The translations under genes and the position numbers were made by a program. Below are positions 15,986-24,460 of a DNA stretch of 41,574 nt, piece by piece. The number at the start of each line of letters is the position of its first letter. Position 1 is the stretch's first letter. The notes beneath the pieces are model-generated. The model saw nothing but the letters and a program-made list of their open reading frames with translations, did not search any database and had not been told where the DNA came from. The DNA comes from Candidatus Oscillibacter excrementavium. GTDB lineage: Bacteria; Bacillota; Clostridia; Oscillospirales; Oscillospiraceae. The stretch spans positions 1-41,574 of the forward strand of contig DWYU01000155.1 of NCBI GenBank assembly GCA_019118505.1, written 5' to 3'.

Positions 15986-16810
15986 TCAAGACTTTTGAAA
16001 AATATGGATACGGAAGGAGATGCGGGTGGTGAGGCGGTCCAGGGCCGCCAGCCGCTCCGCCCCCGCCTTCGGCGTCTTCCAGTAGTAGGGGGTCATCTGG
16101 AACAGGGCGTGGATGTCCGCCTGACAGGGGAGGGTGATGGTATCCTCTACCGGCACGATGGCCTGATAGACGAAGCCCTCATAGGGCGTCTCCTTCTCCT
16201 CGTTGGGATAGGGGCGGTCGTAGAGGATCTGCTTCAGCTCCCACAGGTGGTCCGCCCCAGGGACCACGTAGAGGAAATACCCGCCCGGCTTCAGCACCCG
16301 GCGGAACTCCTCCAGCGCCAGAGGGGAGAAGCAGTCCAGCAGGATGTCCGCCATCCCGTCCGCCACCGGCAGGTGATAGGAGGAGGCCACCGCCCACTCG
16401 ATGCCGCTCTCCCGCCTGGCGGCGGACCGGAGGATGGCCTTGGAGATGTCCGTCCCCGCCATCCGGGGCGGTTTGCCGGCGGCGGTCAGGGCCCGATAGA
16501 TGCCGGCGGTGTAATATCCCTCGCCGCAGCCCGCGTCCAAAATCACCGGGGAATCGCCGGAACGGGACAAAATCTGACAACAAAGCGTATTCAACAGCAG
16601 CTCATAATACCCTTTGGAGAGAAACTCCCGCCGGGCGGCGGCCATGCCCCGGTCATCTCCCGGCGCGGCGGAGTGCTTTTGATTGGGCGGCAGCAGGTAG
16701 GTGTAGCCCTCCCGGGCGATGTCATAGCTGTGGCGGCTGGGGCAGCGGTAAGTGTGCTCCTCCCGGGTCAGGGGGGCGCCGCAGACGGGGCAGCGGAAGA
16801 GGCTCTCCAT
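15986..16810 (-). CDS. rlmA: RlmA-type 23S rRNA guanine-N1 methyltransferase
   Basis: This 274-residue protein begins with a zinc-binding module, FRCPVCGAPL followed by YRCPSRHSYD (three Cys and a His), and PPNQKHSAAPGDD, both characteristic of the RlmA family. The SAM fold follows with VILDAGCGEGYYTAGI, then AGTDISKAIL, MADILLDCFSP and EFRRVLKPGGYFLYVVPG. RlmA enzymes methylate a guanine of 23S helix 35 near the exit tunnel (G745 in E. coli or G748 in TlrB-like enzymes). The ATG at 16810 overlaps the MATE stop by one base (TGATG); the longer tracked ORF is shadow. Which guanine it modifies is not determinable here. Confidence 0.9.
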   Translation of the reverse strand: MESLFRCPVCGAPLTREEHTYRCPSRHSYDIAREGYTYLLPPNQKHSAAPGDDRGMAAARREFLSKGYYELLLNTLCCQILSRSGDSPVILDAGCGEGYYTAGIYRALTAAGKPPRMAGTDISKAILRSAARRESGIEWAVASSYHLPVADGMADILLDCFSPLALEEFRRVLKPGGYFLYVVPGADHLWELKQILYDRPYPNEEKETPYEGFVYQAIVPVEDTITLPCQADIHALFQMTPYYWKTPKAGAERLAALDRLTTRISFRIHIFQKS

Positions 16811-18195
16811 CACGCGCCCTCTTCCGTCACGTTGTTGATCCACTTCCGGCTCCGCAGCCGCAGCAGGCCCCAGGGACACTTGCACACGTTTTCCGACTGG
16901 ATGCACAGGCACACCACCGCCACCGGCGCGTGGAACACCAGGGCCGTCAGGAAGGTCAGGGGCACGGCAATGACCCACTGGCAGCTCAGGTCGATGATGG
17001 AGGCCATGCGGGAGTCGCCGCCCGCCCGCAGCAGACCGGTGATATTGTTGATGTCAAAGGATTTCAGGGGCAGCATGAAGAGGTAGATCACGCACATGGT
17101 GATGGCGATCTCCAGCGCCAGACCCTCCAGGTGGAACAGGGGGTAGAGGTAGGGGATGAACACCGTGGGCAGCAGCACCGCCAGACACACGGACACCACC
17201 AGCCCCACGCCGAAGGACACCGCCAGCAGGCAGCAGCCCAGGGAATAGACCTCTTCCCGGTCGGCGCCCTCGCCGATCCGCTTGCCCACGATGACGGCGG
17301 TGGCACCCGCCACGCCGAAGCAGGCCACGGTGGAGAACTTGTCGATGTTGCCCATGATGGCGTAGGCCGCCAGGATGTCAGTGCTGATGGCCATATGCCC
17401 CATAATGGCGGTCATGACGCTGAGGCCCAGGCCCCACAGAACCTCGTTCACCAGCACAGGGGTGGCGTATTTCAGAAAACTGCGGACCATGTCCCAGCCC
17501 GGCCGCAGCAGCAGCCGGGGCATCAGGGGCACCCGGCGGTAGCGGGGGGCGCAGAAGGCCACGATGACCACCTCCACCACCCGGGAGATCAGCGTGGCGA
17601 TGGCGGCGCCGGTGATGCCCAGCGCCGGGGCACCGAACTTGCCGAAGATCAGGATGTAGTTCAGGCAGGTGTTGGTCAGCATGGAGCAGCCGAACACCAC
17701 CATGCCCAGGGCCGGGTTCTCCGTGCTGCGCTGCATGCCGATGTAGACGGAGCTGATGCTGTTGAAGATATAGCTGATGCCCACGATCCGCAGATAGGGG
17801 GCGCCCAGCTGGATCAGCAGGTCGTTGTTGGTCACCAGGGCCATGACGGGGGTGGGGAAGAAGAACAGCACCGCCGCCACCGGGACGGAGATCAGGAGCC
17901 CGGCGTACAGGCTGACGCCCATACAGCGGTTGATGCTCTTGGTGTCGCCCTTGCCCCAGTATTGGCTGGCCAGGACGGAGAGGCCGCTGAGCAGGCCCAG
18001 GATGATGATCTGGATCATATAGATGGGGGTGTTGGCGGCGGTGACGGCGGACAGCTCATTCTGACCCAGCATTCCCACCATGAAGGTGTCCACAAACCCC
18101 AGGGAGGTGGTGATGAGATTCTGCAGGATCAGCGGCAGGGCCAGGCGGAACAGCCGCTTGTAGAAACCGGGCTCCCGGTGAAGATGACGAAGCAT
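16810..18195 (-). CDS. MATE-family multidrug or metabolite exporter
   Basis: This 461-residue protein has about twelve membrane helices in two homologous halves, with the MATE start FKRLFRLALPLILQNLITTSLGFVDTFMVGMLG-like arrangement (LALPLILQNLI, VDTFMVGMLGQ) and SVLASQYWGKGD. By family knowledge it exports cationic compounds using a Na+ or H+ gradient; the substrate is unknown. It is coupled by a one-base overlap to rlmA and starts 39 bases after the cysteine desulfurase, so the three genes form one leftward operon. A modest GGAAGAGG serves as ribosome site. Confidence 0.92.
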   Translation of the reverse strand: MLRHLHREPGFYKRLFRLALPLILQNLITTSLGFVDTFMVGMLGQNELSAVTAANTPIYMIQIIILGLLSGLSVLASQYWGKGDTKSINRCMGVSLYAGLLISVPVAAVLFFFPTPVMALVTNNDLLIQLGAPYLRIVGISYIFNSISSVYIGMQRSTENPALGMVVFGCSMLTNTCLNYILIFGKFGAPALGITGAAIATLISRVVEVVIVAFCAPRYRRVPLMPRLLLRPGWDMVRSFLKYATPVLVNEVLWGLGLSVMTAIMGHMAISTDILAAYAIMGNIDKFSTVACFGVAGATAVIVGKRIGEGADREEVYSLGCCLLAVSFGVGLVVSVCLAVLLPTVFIPYLYPLFHLEGLALEIAITMCVIYLFMLPLKSFDINNITGLLRAGGDSRMASIIDLSCQWVIAVPLTFLTALVFHAPVAVVCLCIQSENVCKCPWGLLRLRSRKWINNVTEEGA

Positions 18196-18234
18196 AGAAA
18201 CGAAACCTCTTCCATTCTGAAAAGTGAAACTGCC

Positions 18235-19371
18235 TTACAGCATCGGCATCCGGGTGGCGTGATGCTGCCGAAGGGCGGCCGCGCAGCCGTCGATGTCGGC
18301 CTTGGTGGTCTCCGGGCCGAAGCTCAGGCGGATGACGCCGCCGGAGACCTTCTTCGGCAGCTTCAAAGCGGCGATGACGTGGCTGGGCTTGCCCTGATGG
18401 CAGGCGGAGCCGGCGGAAATGCAGATGCCCTGCTGCCCCAGGTCGTTGACGATGTTCTGGCTGGGCCAGCCCACCAGGGAGACAGAGAGCACGTGGGGCG
18501 CCCCGCCGGGGGCGGAGAGGATCTTCAGATCCGGGATGGCGGAGAGCAGTTCCACGGCGTAGTCCCGGATCTCCGCCATGTGGCGGAGTTTGTCCTCCAG
18601 GTGTTCCAGCCGCAGCTCCACGGCCTTGGCGAAGCCGGCGATCTGGGCCGTGGCCTCGGTGCCGGCCCGGAGGCCGCTCTCCTGCTCACCGCCGGCCAGC
18701 AGGGGCTTGGGGTTCTTTACCCGCTGGCCGATATACAGGGCACCGATGCCCTTGGGTCCGCCGATCTTGTGGGCGGAGATGGTGATGAAGTCCGCCCCCA
18801 GGGCTTTGGCGGAGCAGGGGACCTTCAGAAAGCCCTGGACCGCGTCAGTGTGGAGCAGGGTCTGGGGATTCCTGGCTGCAAGACCCTTGGCGATCTCGGC
18901 GATGGGGTAAATATTGCCCAGTTCGTTGTTCACCAGCATACAGGACACCAGCGCCGTATCCGGCCGGACGGCGGAGAGCACCTGCTCCGCGGTGATGGAG
19001 CCGTCCTGGGCCGGAGCCAGGTAGGTGACCTCGTACCCCTGCCGCTCCATCCAGCGGCAGGCCTCCAGCACGGCGCTGTGCTCCACGGCGGTGGTGACGA
19101 TGTGCTTCCCGAGATGGCGGTTCTGCCAGCAGGCGGCAGTGACGGCCCAGTTGTCCGCCTCCGTACCGCAGGAGGTGAAGAACAGCTGTTTGGCGTCGCA
19201 GCCCATGGCGCCGGCGACGGTGCGGCGCCAGGATTCCACCCGGCGCTTCATCTCCAGCCCCAGGGGATACTGGGAGCTGGGGTTGCCGAACTGTTCGGTC
19301 AGCACTTCATACATAGCGTCCGCCACCGGCCGGGGGACAGGCGTGGTGGCGGCGTGGTCCAGATAGATCAT
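18235..19371 (-). CDS. Cysteine desulfurase, NifS/IscS-like
   Basis: This 378-residue PLP enzyme has the N-terminal YLDHAATTPVPRPV, the PLP lysine in TISAHKIGGPKGIGALY, VNNELGNIYPIAEI for cofactor contacts and the sulfur-accepting cysteine in CISAGSACHQGK. It releases sulfur from cysteine as a persulfide for iron-sulfur clusters or tRNA thiolation. The ATG at 19371 follows AAGGAG by about ten bases; the tracked TTG start at 19380 would leave no spacer. It faces away from the mtaB-type gene, which needs two iron-sulfur clusters and sulfur, so a functional pairing is plausible. Confidence 0.93.
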   Translation of the reverse strand: MIYLDHAATTPVPRPVADAMYEVLTEQFGNPSSQYPLGLEMKRRVESWRRTVAGAMGCDAKQLFFTSCGTEADNWAVTAACWQNRHLGKHIVTTAVEHSAVLEACRWMERQGYEVTYLAPAQDGSITAEQVLSAVRPDTALVSCMLVNNELGNIYPIAEIAKGLAARNPQTLLHTDAVQGFLKVPCSAKALGADFITISAHKIGGPKGIGALYIGQRVKNPKPLLAGGEQESGLRAGTEATAQIAGFAKAVELRLEHLEDKLRHMAEIRDYAVELLSAIPDLKILSAPGGAPHVLSVSLVGWPSQNIVNDLGQQGICISAGSACHQGKPSHVIAALKLPKKVSGGVIRLSFGPETTKADIDGCAAALRQHHATRMPML

Positions 19372-19398
19372 GCAAAACAATCTCCTTGCAGTTAGGCC

Positions 19399-19427
19399 TT
19401 GCCCAACCGTGAAAATTACAGTATAAT
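19399..19427 (+). promoter_or_regulatory. Promoter of mtaB
   Basis: TTGCCC, 17 bases and a perfect TATAAT. Its predicted start (about 19434) nearly coincides with the opposite start from the minus-strand promoter at 19444-19472. Confidence 0.75.
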
Positions 19428-19443
19428 CAAAGCGCGTCTAAAC

Positions 19444-19472
19444 ATTATATAGAGATTTTGCGGAAAGTGCAA
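19444..19472 (-). promoter_or_regulatory. Promoter of the cysteine desulfurase operon
   Basis: On the minus strand TTGCAC, 17 bases and a perfect TATAAT. The polymerase footprint would overlap that of the plus-strand promoter at 19399-19427, so the two should compete. Confidence 0.75.
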
Positions 19473-19481
19473 GGAGATTCC

Positions 19482-20771
19482 ATGAAAGTTGCCATCTACA
19501 CCTTGGGCTGCAAGGTGAACCAATACGAGACCCAGGCCATGGAGCAGGAACTGCGGGCCCGGGGGCACGAGATTGTGCCTTTTACCGGCGAGGCGGACGC
19601 CTACATTGTGAACACCTGCTCCGTCACGGCGGTCAGCGACCAGAAGTCCCGGCAGGTGATCCACGGCGTCCAGCGGAAGCACCCGGCTGCGGTGGTGGCG
19701 GTGTGCGGCTGCTACGCCCAGACCCATGTGGACGACGTGCGGAAGCTGGGGGTGGACCTGATCGCCGGCACCGGCGACCGGACGGGCTTCCTCCGGCTGC
19801 TGGAGGAGACCGCGGCGGAGAAGCGCCATATCGAGGCCATCGACCAGCCCTTTGAGCGGCGGGTGTTCGAGGTGTTGCCCGCCGGCGGCCTGGAGGGCCG
19901 CACCCGGGCCATGCTGAAGGTGGAGGACGGGTGCGTCAACTTCTGCACCTACTGCATCATCCCCTACGCCCGAGGCCGGGTCCGGTCCCTGCCCATCCCC
20001 ACGGCGGCGGAGCAGACCCGCCAGCTGGCGGCGGAGGGCTACCGGGAGATCGTGGTGACCGGCATCGAGATCTCCTCCTGGGGCCAGGACCTCAAGACCG
20101 GTGAGACGCTGATCGACCTGCTGGAGGCGGTCTGCGATGCCGCGCCGGAGGTCCGGATCCGGCTGGGGAGCCTGGAGCCCCGGACCATCACGGAGGACTT
20201 CTGCCGCCGGGCGGCGGCCCTGCCGAATCTCTGCCCACAGTTCCACCTGTCCATGCAGTCCGGATGCGACGCTACCCTGAAGCGGATGAACCGGAAGTAT
20301 GACACCGCCCGGTATCTGGAATCCGTTGCACTGCTGAACCAGTATTTTGACCGCCCCGCCGTCACCACGGACCTGATCACCGGGTTCCCGGAGGAGACGG
20401 AGGAGGAGTTCCGGCAGACTCTGGACTTCCTCTGCCGGTGCGGCTTTGCCCAGATGCACATCTTCCCCTACTCCATCCGCCCCGGCACCCCGGCGGCGGA
20501 CATGCGCCAGGTGCCCAAGGCGGTGAAGGAGGAGCGGGCCCACCGGGCGGCTGCAGTGGCGGCAAAGCTCCATCAGGCGTATCTCGCGGCCTGCGTGGGG
20601 GCGGTGTATCCCGTCCTCTTTGAGCAGCCCCGGGACGGGAGGTATTTCGGCCACGCCCCCAACTACATGGAGGTGCTGGCGGAGGGCGCGGACCTGCACA
20701 ATGAGATCCGGAACGTGAAGATCACCGGCACGGACGGGGAGTCCCTGCTGGGAGAGATCCTGGAGGACTGA
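19482..20771 (+). CDS. mtaB: MtaB-type tRNA methylthiotransferase (radical SAM)
   Basis: This 429-residue protein has the three parts of the methylthiotransferase family. The N-terminal UPF0004 domain has its cluster cysteines in YTLGCKVNQYET, VNTCSVT and VCGCYAQ. The radical-SAM core has VEDGCVNFCTYCIIPYARG (CxxxCxxC). A C-terminal TRAM-like region follows. The GCKVNQYE and VTAVSDQKSRQ wording fits MtaB (YqeV), which adds a methylthio group to t6A37 of tRNA, better than MiaB or RimO. The ATG at 19482 follows AAGGAG. The gene is followed one base later by a YfbR-like gene. Confidence 0.92.
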   Translation: MKVAIYTLGCKVNQYETQAMEQELRARGHEIVPFTGEADAYIVNTCSVTAVSDQKSRQVIHGVQRKHPAAVVAVCGCYAQTHVDDVRKLGVDLIAGTGDRTGFLRLLEETAAEKRHIEAIDQPFERRVFEVLPAGGLEGRTRAMLKVEDGCVNFCTYCIIPYARGRVRSLPIPTAAEQTRQLAAEGYREIVVTGIEISSWGQDLKTGETLIDLLEAVCDAAPEVRIRLGSLEPRTITEDFCRRAAALPNLCPQFHLSMQSGCDATLKRMNRKYDTARYLESVALLNQYFDRPAVTTDLITGFPEETEEEFRQTLDFLCRCGFAQMHIFPYSIRPGTPAADMRQVPKAVKEERAHRAAAVAAKLHQAYLAACVGAVYPVLFEQPRDGRYFGHAPNYMEVLAEGADLHNEIRNVKITGTDGESLLGEILED

Positions 20772-20772
20772 C

Positions 20773-21348
20773 ATGAAGAGCCACTTTTTTGCCTACATCT
20801 CCCGGATGCGGTTCATCCAGCGGTGGGCCCTGATGCGGAACACTGCGCCGGAGAACGTCCAGGAGCACAGCCACCAGGTGGCGGTTCTGGCCCACGCTCT
20901 GGCGGTGATCCGCAACGAGAGATTCGGCGGGCACCTGGACCCCGGCGCCGTGGCGGTGGCGGCGCTGTACCACGACGCCAGCGAGATCCTGACTGGCGAC
21001 ATGCCCACCCCCATCAAGTACGACAATCCGGCCATCCGCAGTGCTTATAAGGACGTGGAGGCGGTGGCGGAGGGGAAGCTGCTCCGCATGCTGCCGCCGG
21101 AGCTCCAGGGGGTGTACGAGCCCATCCTGACGGAGGCGGACCCGGAGATCCGGCGGGTGGTGAAGGCGGCGGACAAGCTCTCCGCCTACATCAAGTGCGT
21201 GGAGGAGCTGAAGGCCGGCAACAACGAGTTCCGCAAGGCCGCCGCTCAGACCCGCAGGGCGCTGGAGGAATACGGCCTGCCGGAGGTGGCCTATTTTCTG
21301 GAGACGTTTATGGACAGCTTCTCCCTGACCCTGGACGAGCTGCAATGA
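20773..21348 (+). CDS. yfbR: YfbR-like 5'-deoxynucleotidase (HD domain)
   Basis: This 191-residue protein has the YfbR arrangement: RWALMRNTAPENVQEHSHQVAVLAHAL (metal histidine), AALYHDASEILTGDMPTPIKY (HD pair plus the TGDMPTP motif specific to the group) and a late aspartate in VVKAADKLSAYIKC. The E. coli homologue removes phosphate from deoxynucleoside 5'-monophosphates. It starts one base after the mtaB stop and is probably translated by coupled ribosomes. Length is normal. Confidence 0.93.
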   Translation: MKSHFFAYISRMRFIQRWALMRNTAPENVQEHSHQVAVLAHALAVIRNERFGGHLDPGAVAVAALYHDASEILTGDMPTPIKYDNPAIRSAYKDVEAVAEGKLLRMLPPELQGVYEPILTEADPEIRRVVKAADKLSAYIKCVEELKAGNNEFRKAAAQTRRALEEYGLPEVAYFLETFMDSFSLTLDELQ

Positions 21349-21360
21349 CACGAGGAGACG

Positions 21361-21397
21361 AAAGCCTCCCCGGCGCTATGCGCCGGGGAGGCTTTTT
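21361..21397. terminator. Terminator between yfbR and the aminotransferase
   Basis: AAAGCCTCCCCGGCG and its complement surround a short CTATG loop, followed by a T-run on the plus strand. It ends the mtaB-yfbR transcript and lies just beyond the stop of the convergent aminotransferase. Confidence 0.85.
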
Positions 21398-21409
21398 GCC
21401 AGTGCCTCA

Positions 21410-22621
21410 CTACTTGTTCAGCTTGGAGCAGATCAGCCCGCCCAGGCGGCGGACGCCCTCCTGGATCAGGTCCTCCGGCGTGTTGCCGAAGCTCATGCGC
21501 ATGCAGTTCTTCCCCTGGCCGTCCCGGTCGGAGAAGAAGCCCTCGCCCGCCACATAGGCCACATTCACGGCCGGGTCCGTGGAGGACTCCCGCAGCAGGG
21601 CGGTGGTATCGATGCCGCCGGGCAGCTCCACCCAGGTGAAGAGGCCGCCGTCCGGATTGCTGTGCTTGGTGCCGGCGGGGAAATACTGGTCGATGCTCCG
21701 CAGCATCACGTCCCGGCGCTTGCGGTAGAGGTCGCAGATCATCTTGTGATGGGCGGGGTAGTAGCCCCGCTTGAAGAACTCCGCGCAGAGGATCTGGGGC
21801 AGCATGGAGGTGTGGGAGTTGGTGGCGGACTTCACGTCCACCAGGTGCTCGATGGTCTCCGTGTCCGCCACCACATAGCCCAGCCGGGAGCCGGGGGAGA
21901 AGATCTTGGAAAAGCTGCCGGCCATCACCACATGGTCCGTGGTGTCAAAGTGCTTGATGGGGAATAGGTCCTCGCCGCTGTAGCGGATGTCCCGGTAGGG
22001 GTCGTCCTCCAGCACCAGCACATCGTACTTGGCGGCCAGCTCCGCCACGGCCTTCCGCCGCTCCAGGCTCAGGGTGCGGCCGCTGGGGTTCTGGAAGGTG
22101 GGGATGGTGTAGATCATCTTGGGGCGGAACTGCCGGATCTTCCGCTCCAGATCCCCCGGCAGCAGGCCGTCGTCATCCATGGCCACGCTGACGCACTTGG
22201 CTTGGAACATATCGAAGATCTCCACGGACTGGACGAAGGTGGGGGCCTCCACCAGGATCACGTCGCCGGGGTCGATGTACGCCTGACAGGCCAGGTTGAT
22301 GCCCTCCAGCCCGCCGGTGATGATCATGACGTTCTCCACGCCGCAGTCGATGCCCTTGGGGGCCAGCAGCTCCCGGACTACCACCTCCCGCAGGTCCCGC
22401 ACCCCGATGATGGGGCCGTACTGCAGGGCCTCCACGCCCCGGCCGTCCGTTTGCAGGACCTCGTCCGCCAGCTGGCGGATGGTGTCCACCGGCAGGGCCT
22501 CTTTGGCGGGGGAGCCGCCGCTGAAGGAGATGATGTCCGGGTTCGTCATGGCCCCGAACAGTCCTTTGACCACCTCGGCCGTAAAGGCCATATTTTCGAT
22601 GCGCTTGGCATAAGGAACCAT
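21410..22621 (-). CDS. PLP-dependent aminotransferase, class I/II (LysN/MocR-like fold)
   Basis: This 403-residue fold-type I aminotransferase has ISFSGGSPAKEALP, ALQYGPIIGVRDLREVV, TGGLEGINLACQAYIDPGD, PTFQNPSGRTLS (substrate and cofactor asparagine) and the PLP lysine in AGSFSKIFSPGSRLGYV. The pattern is that of alpha-aminoadipate or aromatic/branched-chain aminotransferases related to MocR, without a DNA-binding domain. Exact substrate cannot be assigned. ATG at 22621 follows GGAGGG by nine bases; the upstream TTG of the track lies before that site. It is a single-gene transcript with its own promoter. Confidence 0.9.
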   Translation of the reverse strand: MVPYAKRIENMAFTAEVVKGLFGAMTNPDIISFSGGSPAKEALPVDTIRQLADEVLQTDGRGVEALQYGPIIGVRDLREVVVRELLAPKGIDCGVENVMIITGGLEGINLACQAYIDPGDVILVEAPTFVQSVEIFDMFQAKCVSVAMDDDGLLPGDLERKIRQFRPKMIYTIPTFQNPSGRTLSLERRKAVAELAAKYDVLVLEDDPYRDIRYSGEDLFPIKHFDTTDHVVMAGSFSKIFSPGSRLGYVVADTETIEHLVDVKSATNSHTSMLPQILCAEFFKRGYYPAHHKMICDLYRKRRDVMLRSIDQYFPAGTKHSNPDGGLFTWVELPGGIDTTALLRESSTDPAVNVAYVAGEGFFSDRDGQGKNCMRMSFGNTPEDLIQEGVRRLGGLICSKLNK

Positions 22622-22643
22622 TCTGTGTTGCCCTCCATTCAAA

Positions 22644-22660
22644 GGCGCGCGCCGCGCGCC
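22644..22660. promoter_or_regulatory. GC palindrome in the aminotransferase leader
   Basis: GGCGCGC-GCC-GCGCGCC forms a perfect 7-bp inverted repeat between the predicted start point and the ribosome site of the aminotransferase gene. It may be an RNA stem or an operator; nothing indicates which. Confidence 0.4.
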
Positions 22661-22681
22661 GCGGTGTAATCGGATGTTCCT

Positions 22682-22710
22682 ACTATACCACAGAGGAGCG
22701 GGAAACTCAA
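22682..22710 (-). promoter_or_regulatory. Promoter of the aminotransferase gene
   Basis: Minus strand TTGAGT, 17 bases, TATAGT, about 60 bases upstream of the coding start. Confidence 0.7.
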
Positions 22711-22762
22711 TTCCCGAAAATGGGCCGTCCCGGGGCAGCGCCCCGGGGCGGGAGGAATTCCA

Positions 22763-23905
22763 TTATTCCAGAGGAATTTCCACATCCCCCACCCGGACGG
22801 CGGTGACCTGGCTCACGTCCAGCAGGTCCTGGAACTGGCTGGTAAAGTCCGCGGAGAAGAGGAACGAATCACCCGTGTCAAGGCTGCCGCTGCCGGTAAA
22901 CCCGAAGATCAGGTCCGCCGCTGGCAGAATACTGCCATCCCGCAGCAGCAGAGAGGTGTCCGACACCAGTGCCTCCGTATCCCGATAGGCGGTGCCGCCG
23001 GAGACCTCCACATAGATGGACAGGGGGGACAGGACGGCCCGGGCGGAGAATCCGCCGTGCCGGTAGGACCCCGTCAGGGTCTGTGCGACTGCGGACGGCT
23101 GGAAGGTGAGGATAGCGGGGTGGTCTGTCACCGCTGTGTCCACGCCGTTCACCCGTAGGACGGGCGGCGTCACCAGCAGGGTCAGGGGCTGGGCGGTGAA
23201 GTCCAGGCTGTCCGCGTCTCCGGTGATATTGCAGAGATAGGAGAGTGTATGGGTCACCGGATCGTAGCCGGCCTCCCCTAGGCCGCTGGAGCCATTGACC
23301 CTGCCAAGGCGGTTCAGCGTGTTTTCTGACTTCTCGTAGAGAATACGGGTGAGCGGATCTGTCCAGTCCAGCGTTGCCCAGGTATCCTGCTCGGACGCTT
23401 TCAGTTCCTCCCAGGTAATATCGTCTGTGGCGTAATAGGTGACTACTGGAAGTTTGATGTCGTCCTTTTGGGTGTTCTCCCGGCTGTTGTAAGCCATCTC
23501 CACAGTCTCCGGATCCACCGTGTCCGGCAGCTGGTAGTCCAAGATCAGGTAGATGCTCTTTTCGTCCACCAACGCCTCCCGGATGGTCACGGTCACATCG
23601 TCGCAGACGGAGGTGACATGCACCTCCTGGAAGGCCTGCTCCGCCATGGGCGTCGTCGCTGCGCCCGGGCCGAAGCGATCGGCGAAGATGTCGTCCCAGT
23701 GCACCAGCACCGCCGCCCCGGCGGAGACGGTGAGGGCGACAATCAGCACCGCCGCCAGAAGAGCTTTCCGGAAAAAGCCCCGGGGACGGTAGACGGCGGG
23801 ACGGGCCTGGGGTTCGGGCTCCGCCGATAAGACGTTTTTCCGCAGGCGCTCCTCCAGTTCCGGCGGGGGCCCGCAGTGTTCCATAGCGTCGTGGTAGCGA
23901 TTCAT
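22763..23905 (-). CDS. Membrane-anchored anti-sigma factor-like protein (DUF4179-like)
   Basis: This 380-residue protein has a short cytoplasmic N-terminus (about 50 residues, MNRYHDAMEHCGPPPELEERLRKNVL), one membrane helix (ALLAAVLIVALTVSAGAAVLV, about residues 49-69) and a large beta-rich exterior domain. This is the layout of anti-sigma proteins encoded after ECF sigma genes. No zinc-finger HxxxCxxC is present. The ATG overlaps the sigma stop codon (ATGA) and has GGAGGAG upstream, so both proteins are made together. By family knowledge the N-terminus holds the sigma factor at the membrane until a signal acts on the outer domain; the signal is unknown. Confidence 0.78.
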   Translation of the reverse strand: MNRYHDAMEHCGPPPELEERLRKNVLSAEPEPQARPAVYRPRGFFRKALLAAVLIVALTVSAGAAVLVHWDDIFADRFGPGAATTPMAEQAFQEVHVTSVCDDVTVTIREALVDEKSIYLILDYQLPDTVDPETVEMAYNSRENTQKDDIKLPVVTYYATDDITWEELKASEQDTWATLDWTDPLTRILYEKSENTLNRLGRVNGSSGLGEAGYDPVTHTLSYLCNITGDADSLDFTAQPLTLLVTPPVLRVNGVDTAVTDHPAILTFQPSAVAQTLTGSYRHGGFSARAVLSPLSIYVEVSGGTAYRDTEALVSDTSLLLRDGSILPAADLIFGFTGSGSLDTGDSFLFSADFTSQFQDLLDVSQVTAVRVGDVEIPLE

Positions 23906-24369
23906 AAGCTCTCCTCCCATGTTCTACGCAGGGCGTCCCGGCCCCGCTTCAGCCGCATTTTCACCGTGGGCACCGTCACCCCCAGGAGCCGCGCGATCTC
24001 CCGGAGGGAGTAGCCCTCGTAGTAGTGGAGATGGAGAACCGTCCGCTGGGCCTCCGGCAGGGCGGCCACGTGGTCCAGCAGCCCCTGCTCCTCCGGCGTG
24101 ACGGCGGCGGAGGCGACCTCCAGCGGCAGCTCCGTCCGGCTGGAGCACTTCCAGGCGTCCCGGCACTGGTTCAATGCCACCCGGAACAGCCACCGCTGCT
24201 CGTGGTCCGGCGAGGCGAAGGCCGGCGCCCGGTACAGCCGCTTGCAGAACACCTCCTGCAGCACGTCCTCCGCGTCCACCGGGTTTTTCATCTGGAGGAG
24301 GCAGAACCGGTACAGGGACGGCCCATAGGTCCGGTATACCTGCTCAAAAAGCTGCTCCTGCTCCGTCAC
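23902..24369 (-). CDS. ECF-family RNA polymerase sigma factor (first of two)
   Basis: This sigma-70 family factor of about 155 residues has only regions 2 and 4. Region 2 includes YRTYGPSLYRFCLLQMKNPVDAEDVLQEVFCKRLY; region 4 includes LPEAQRTVLHLHYYEGYSLREIARLLGVTVPTVKMRLKRGRDALR. It would direct polymerase to its own promoter set. Two GTG codons compete: 24378 lies inside the ribosome site AAGGAGG, while 24369 gives eight bases of spacing and is preferred. The anti-sigma gene overlaps its end. An ECF-like promoter lies at 24393-24420. Confidence 0.9.
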   Translation of the reverse strand: MTEQEQLFEQVYRTYGPSLYRFCLLQMKNPVDAEDVLQEVFCKRLYRAPAFASPDHEQRWLFRVALNQCRDAWKCSSRTELPLEVASAAVTPEEQGLLDHVAALPEAQRTVLHLHYYEGYSLREIARLLGVTVPTVKMRLKRGRDALRRTWEESL

Positions 24370-24392
24370 GGGCCTCACCTCCTTCTGCTTTG

Positions 24393-24420
24393 ATTACGAG
24401 TGAGCGGGGCAAAAGGTCAC
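24393..24420 (-). promoter_or_regulatory. Candidate ECF-type autoregulatory promoter
   Basis: On the minus strand CCTGTGACC is followed, 16 bases after the final C, by CGTAAT, about 25 bases before the sigma gene. It resembles the CCTGTAAC...CGTCCT sequence before the second ECF gene and typical ECF promoters (an AAC-type -35 and a CGT -10). No sigma-A promoter was seen here. Confidence 0.55.
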
Positions 24421-24430
24421 AGGGAGATCC

Positions 24431-24460
24431 AAAAAAACGCCCGGCATTTGCCGGGCGTTT
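24431..24460 (-). terminator. recG terminator
   Basis: AAAACGCCCGGCA and its complement form a 13-bp stem with a TT loop. The minus-strand T-run of seven follows the stem, right after the recG stop codon. Confidence 0.88.

Noticed and set aside
16930-19395. 821-residue plus-strand ORF opposite MATE and cysteine desulfurase
   Set aside because: Antisense shadow of two clear genes; composition is typical of a reverse frame.
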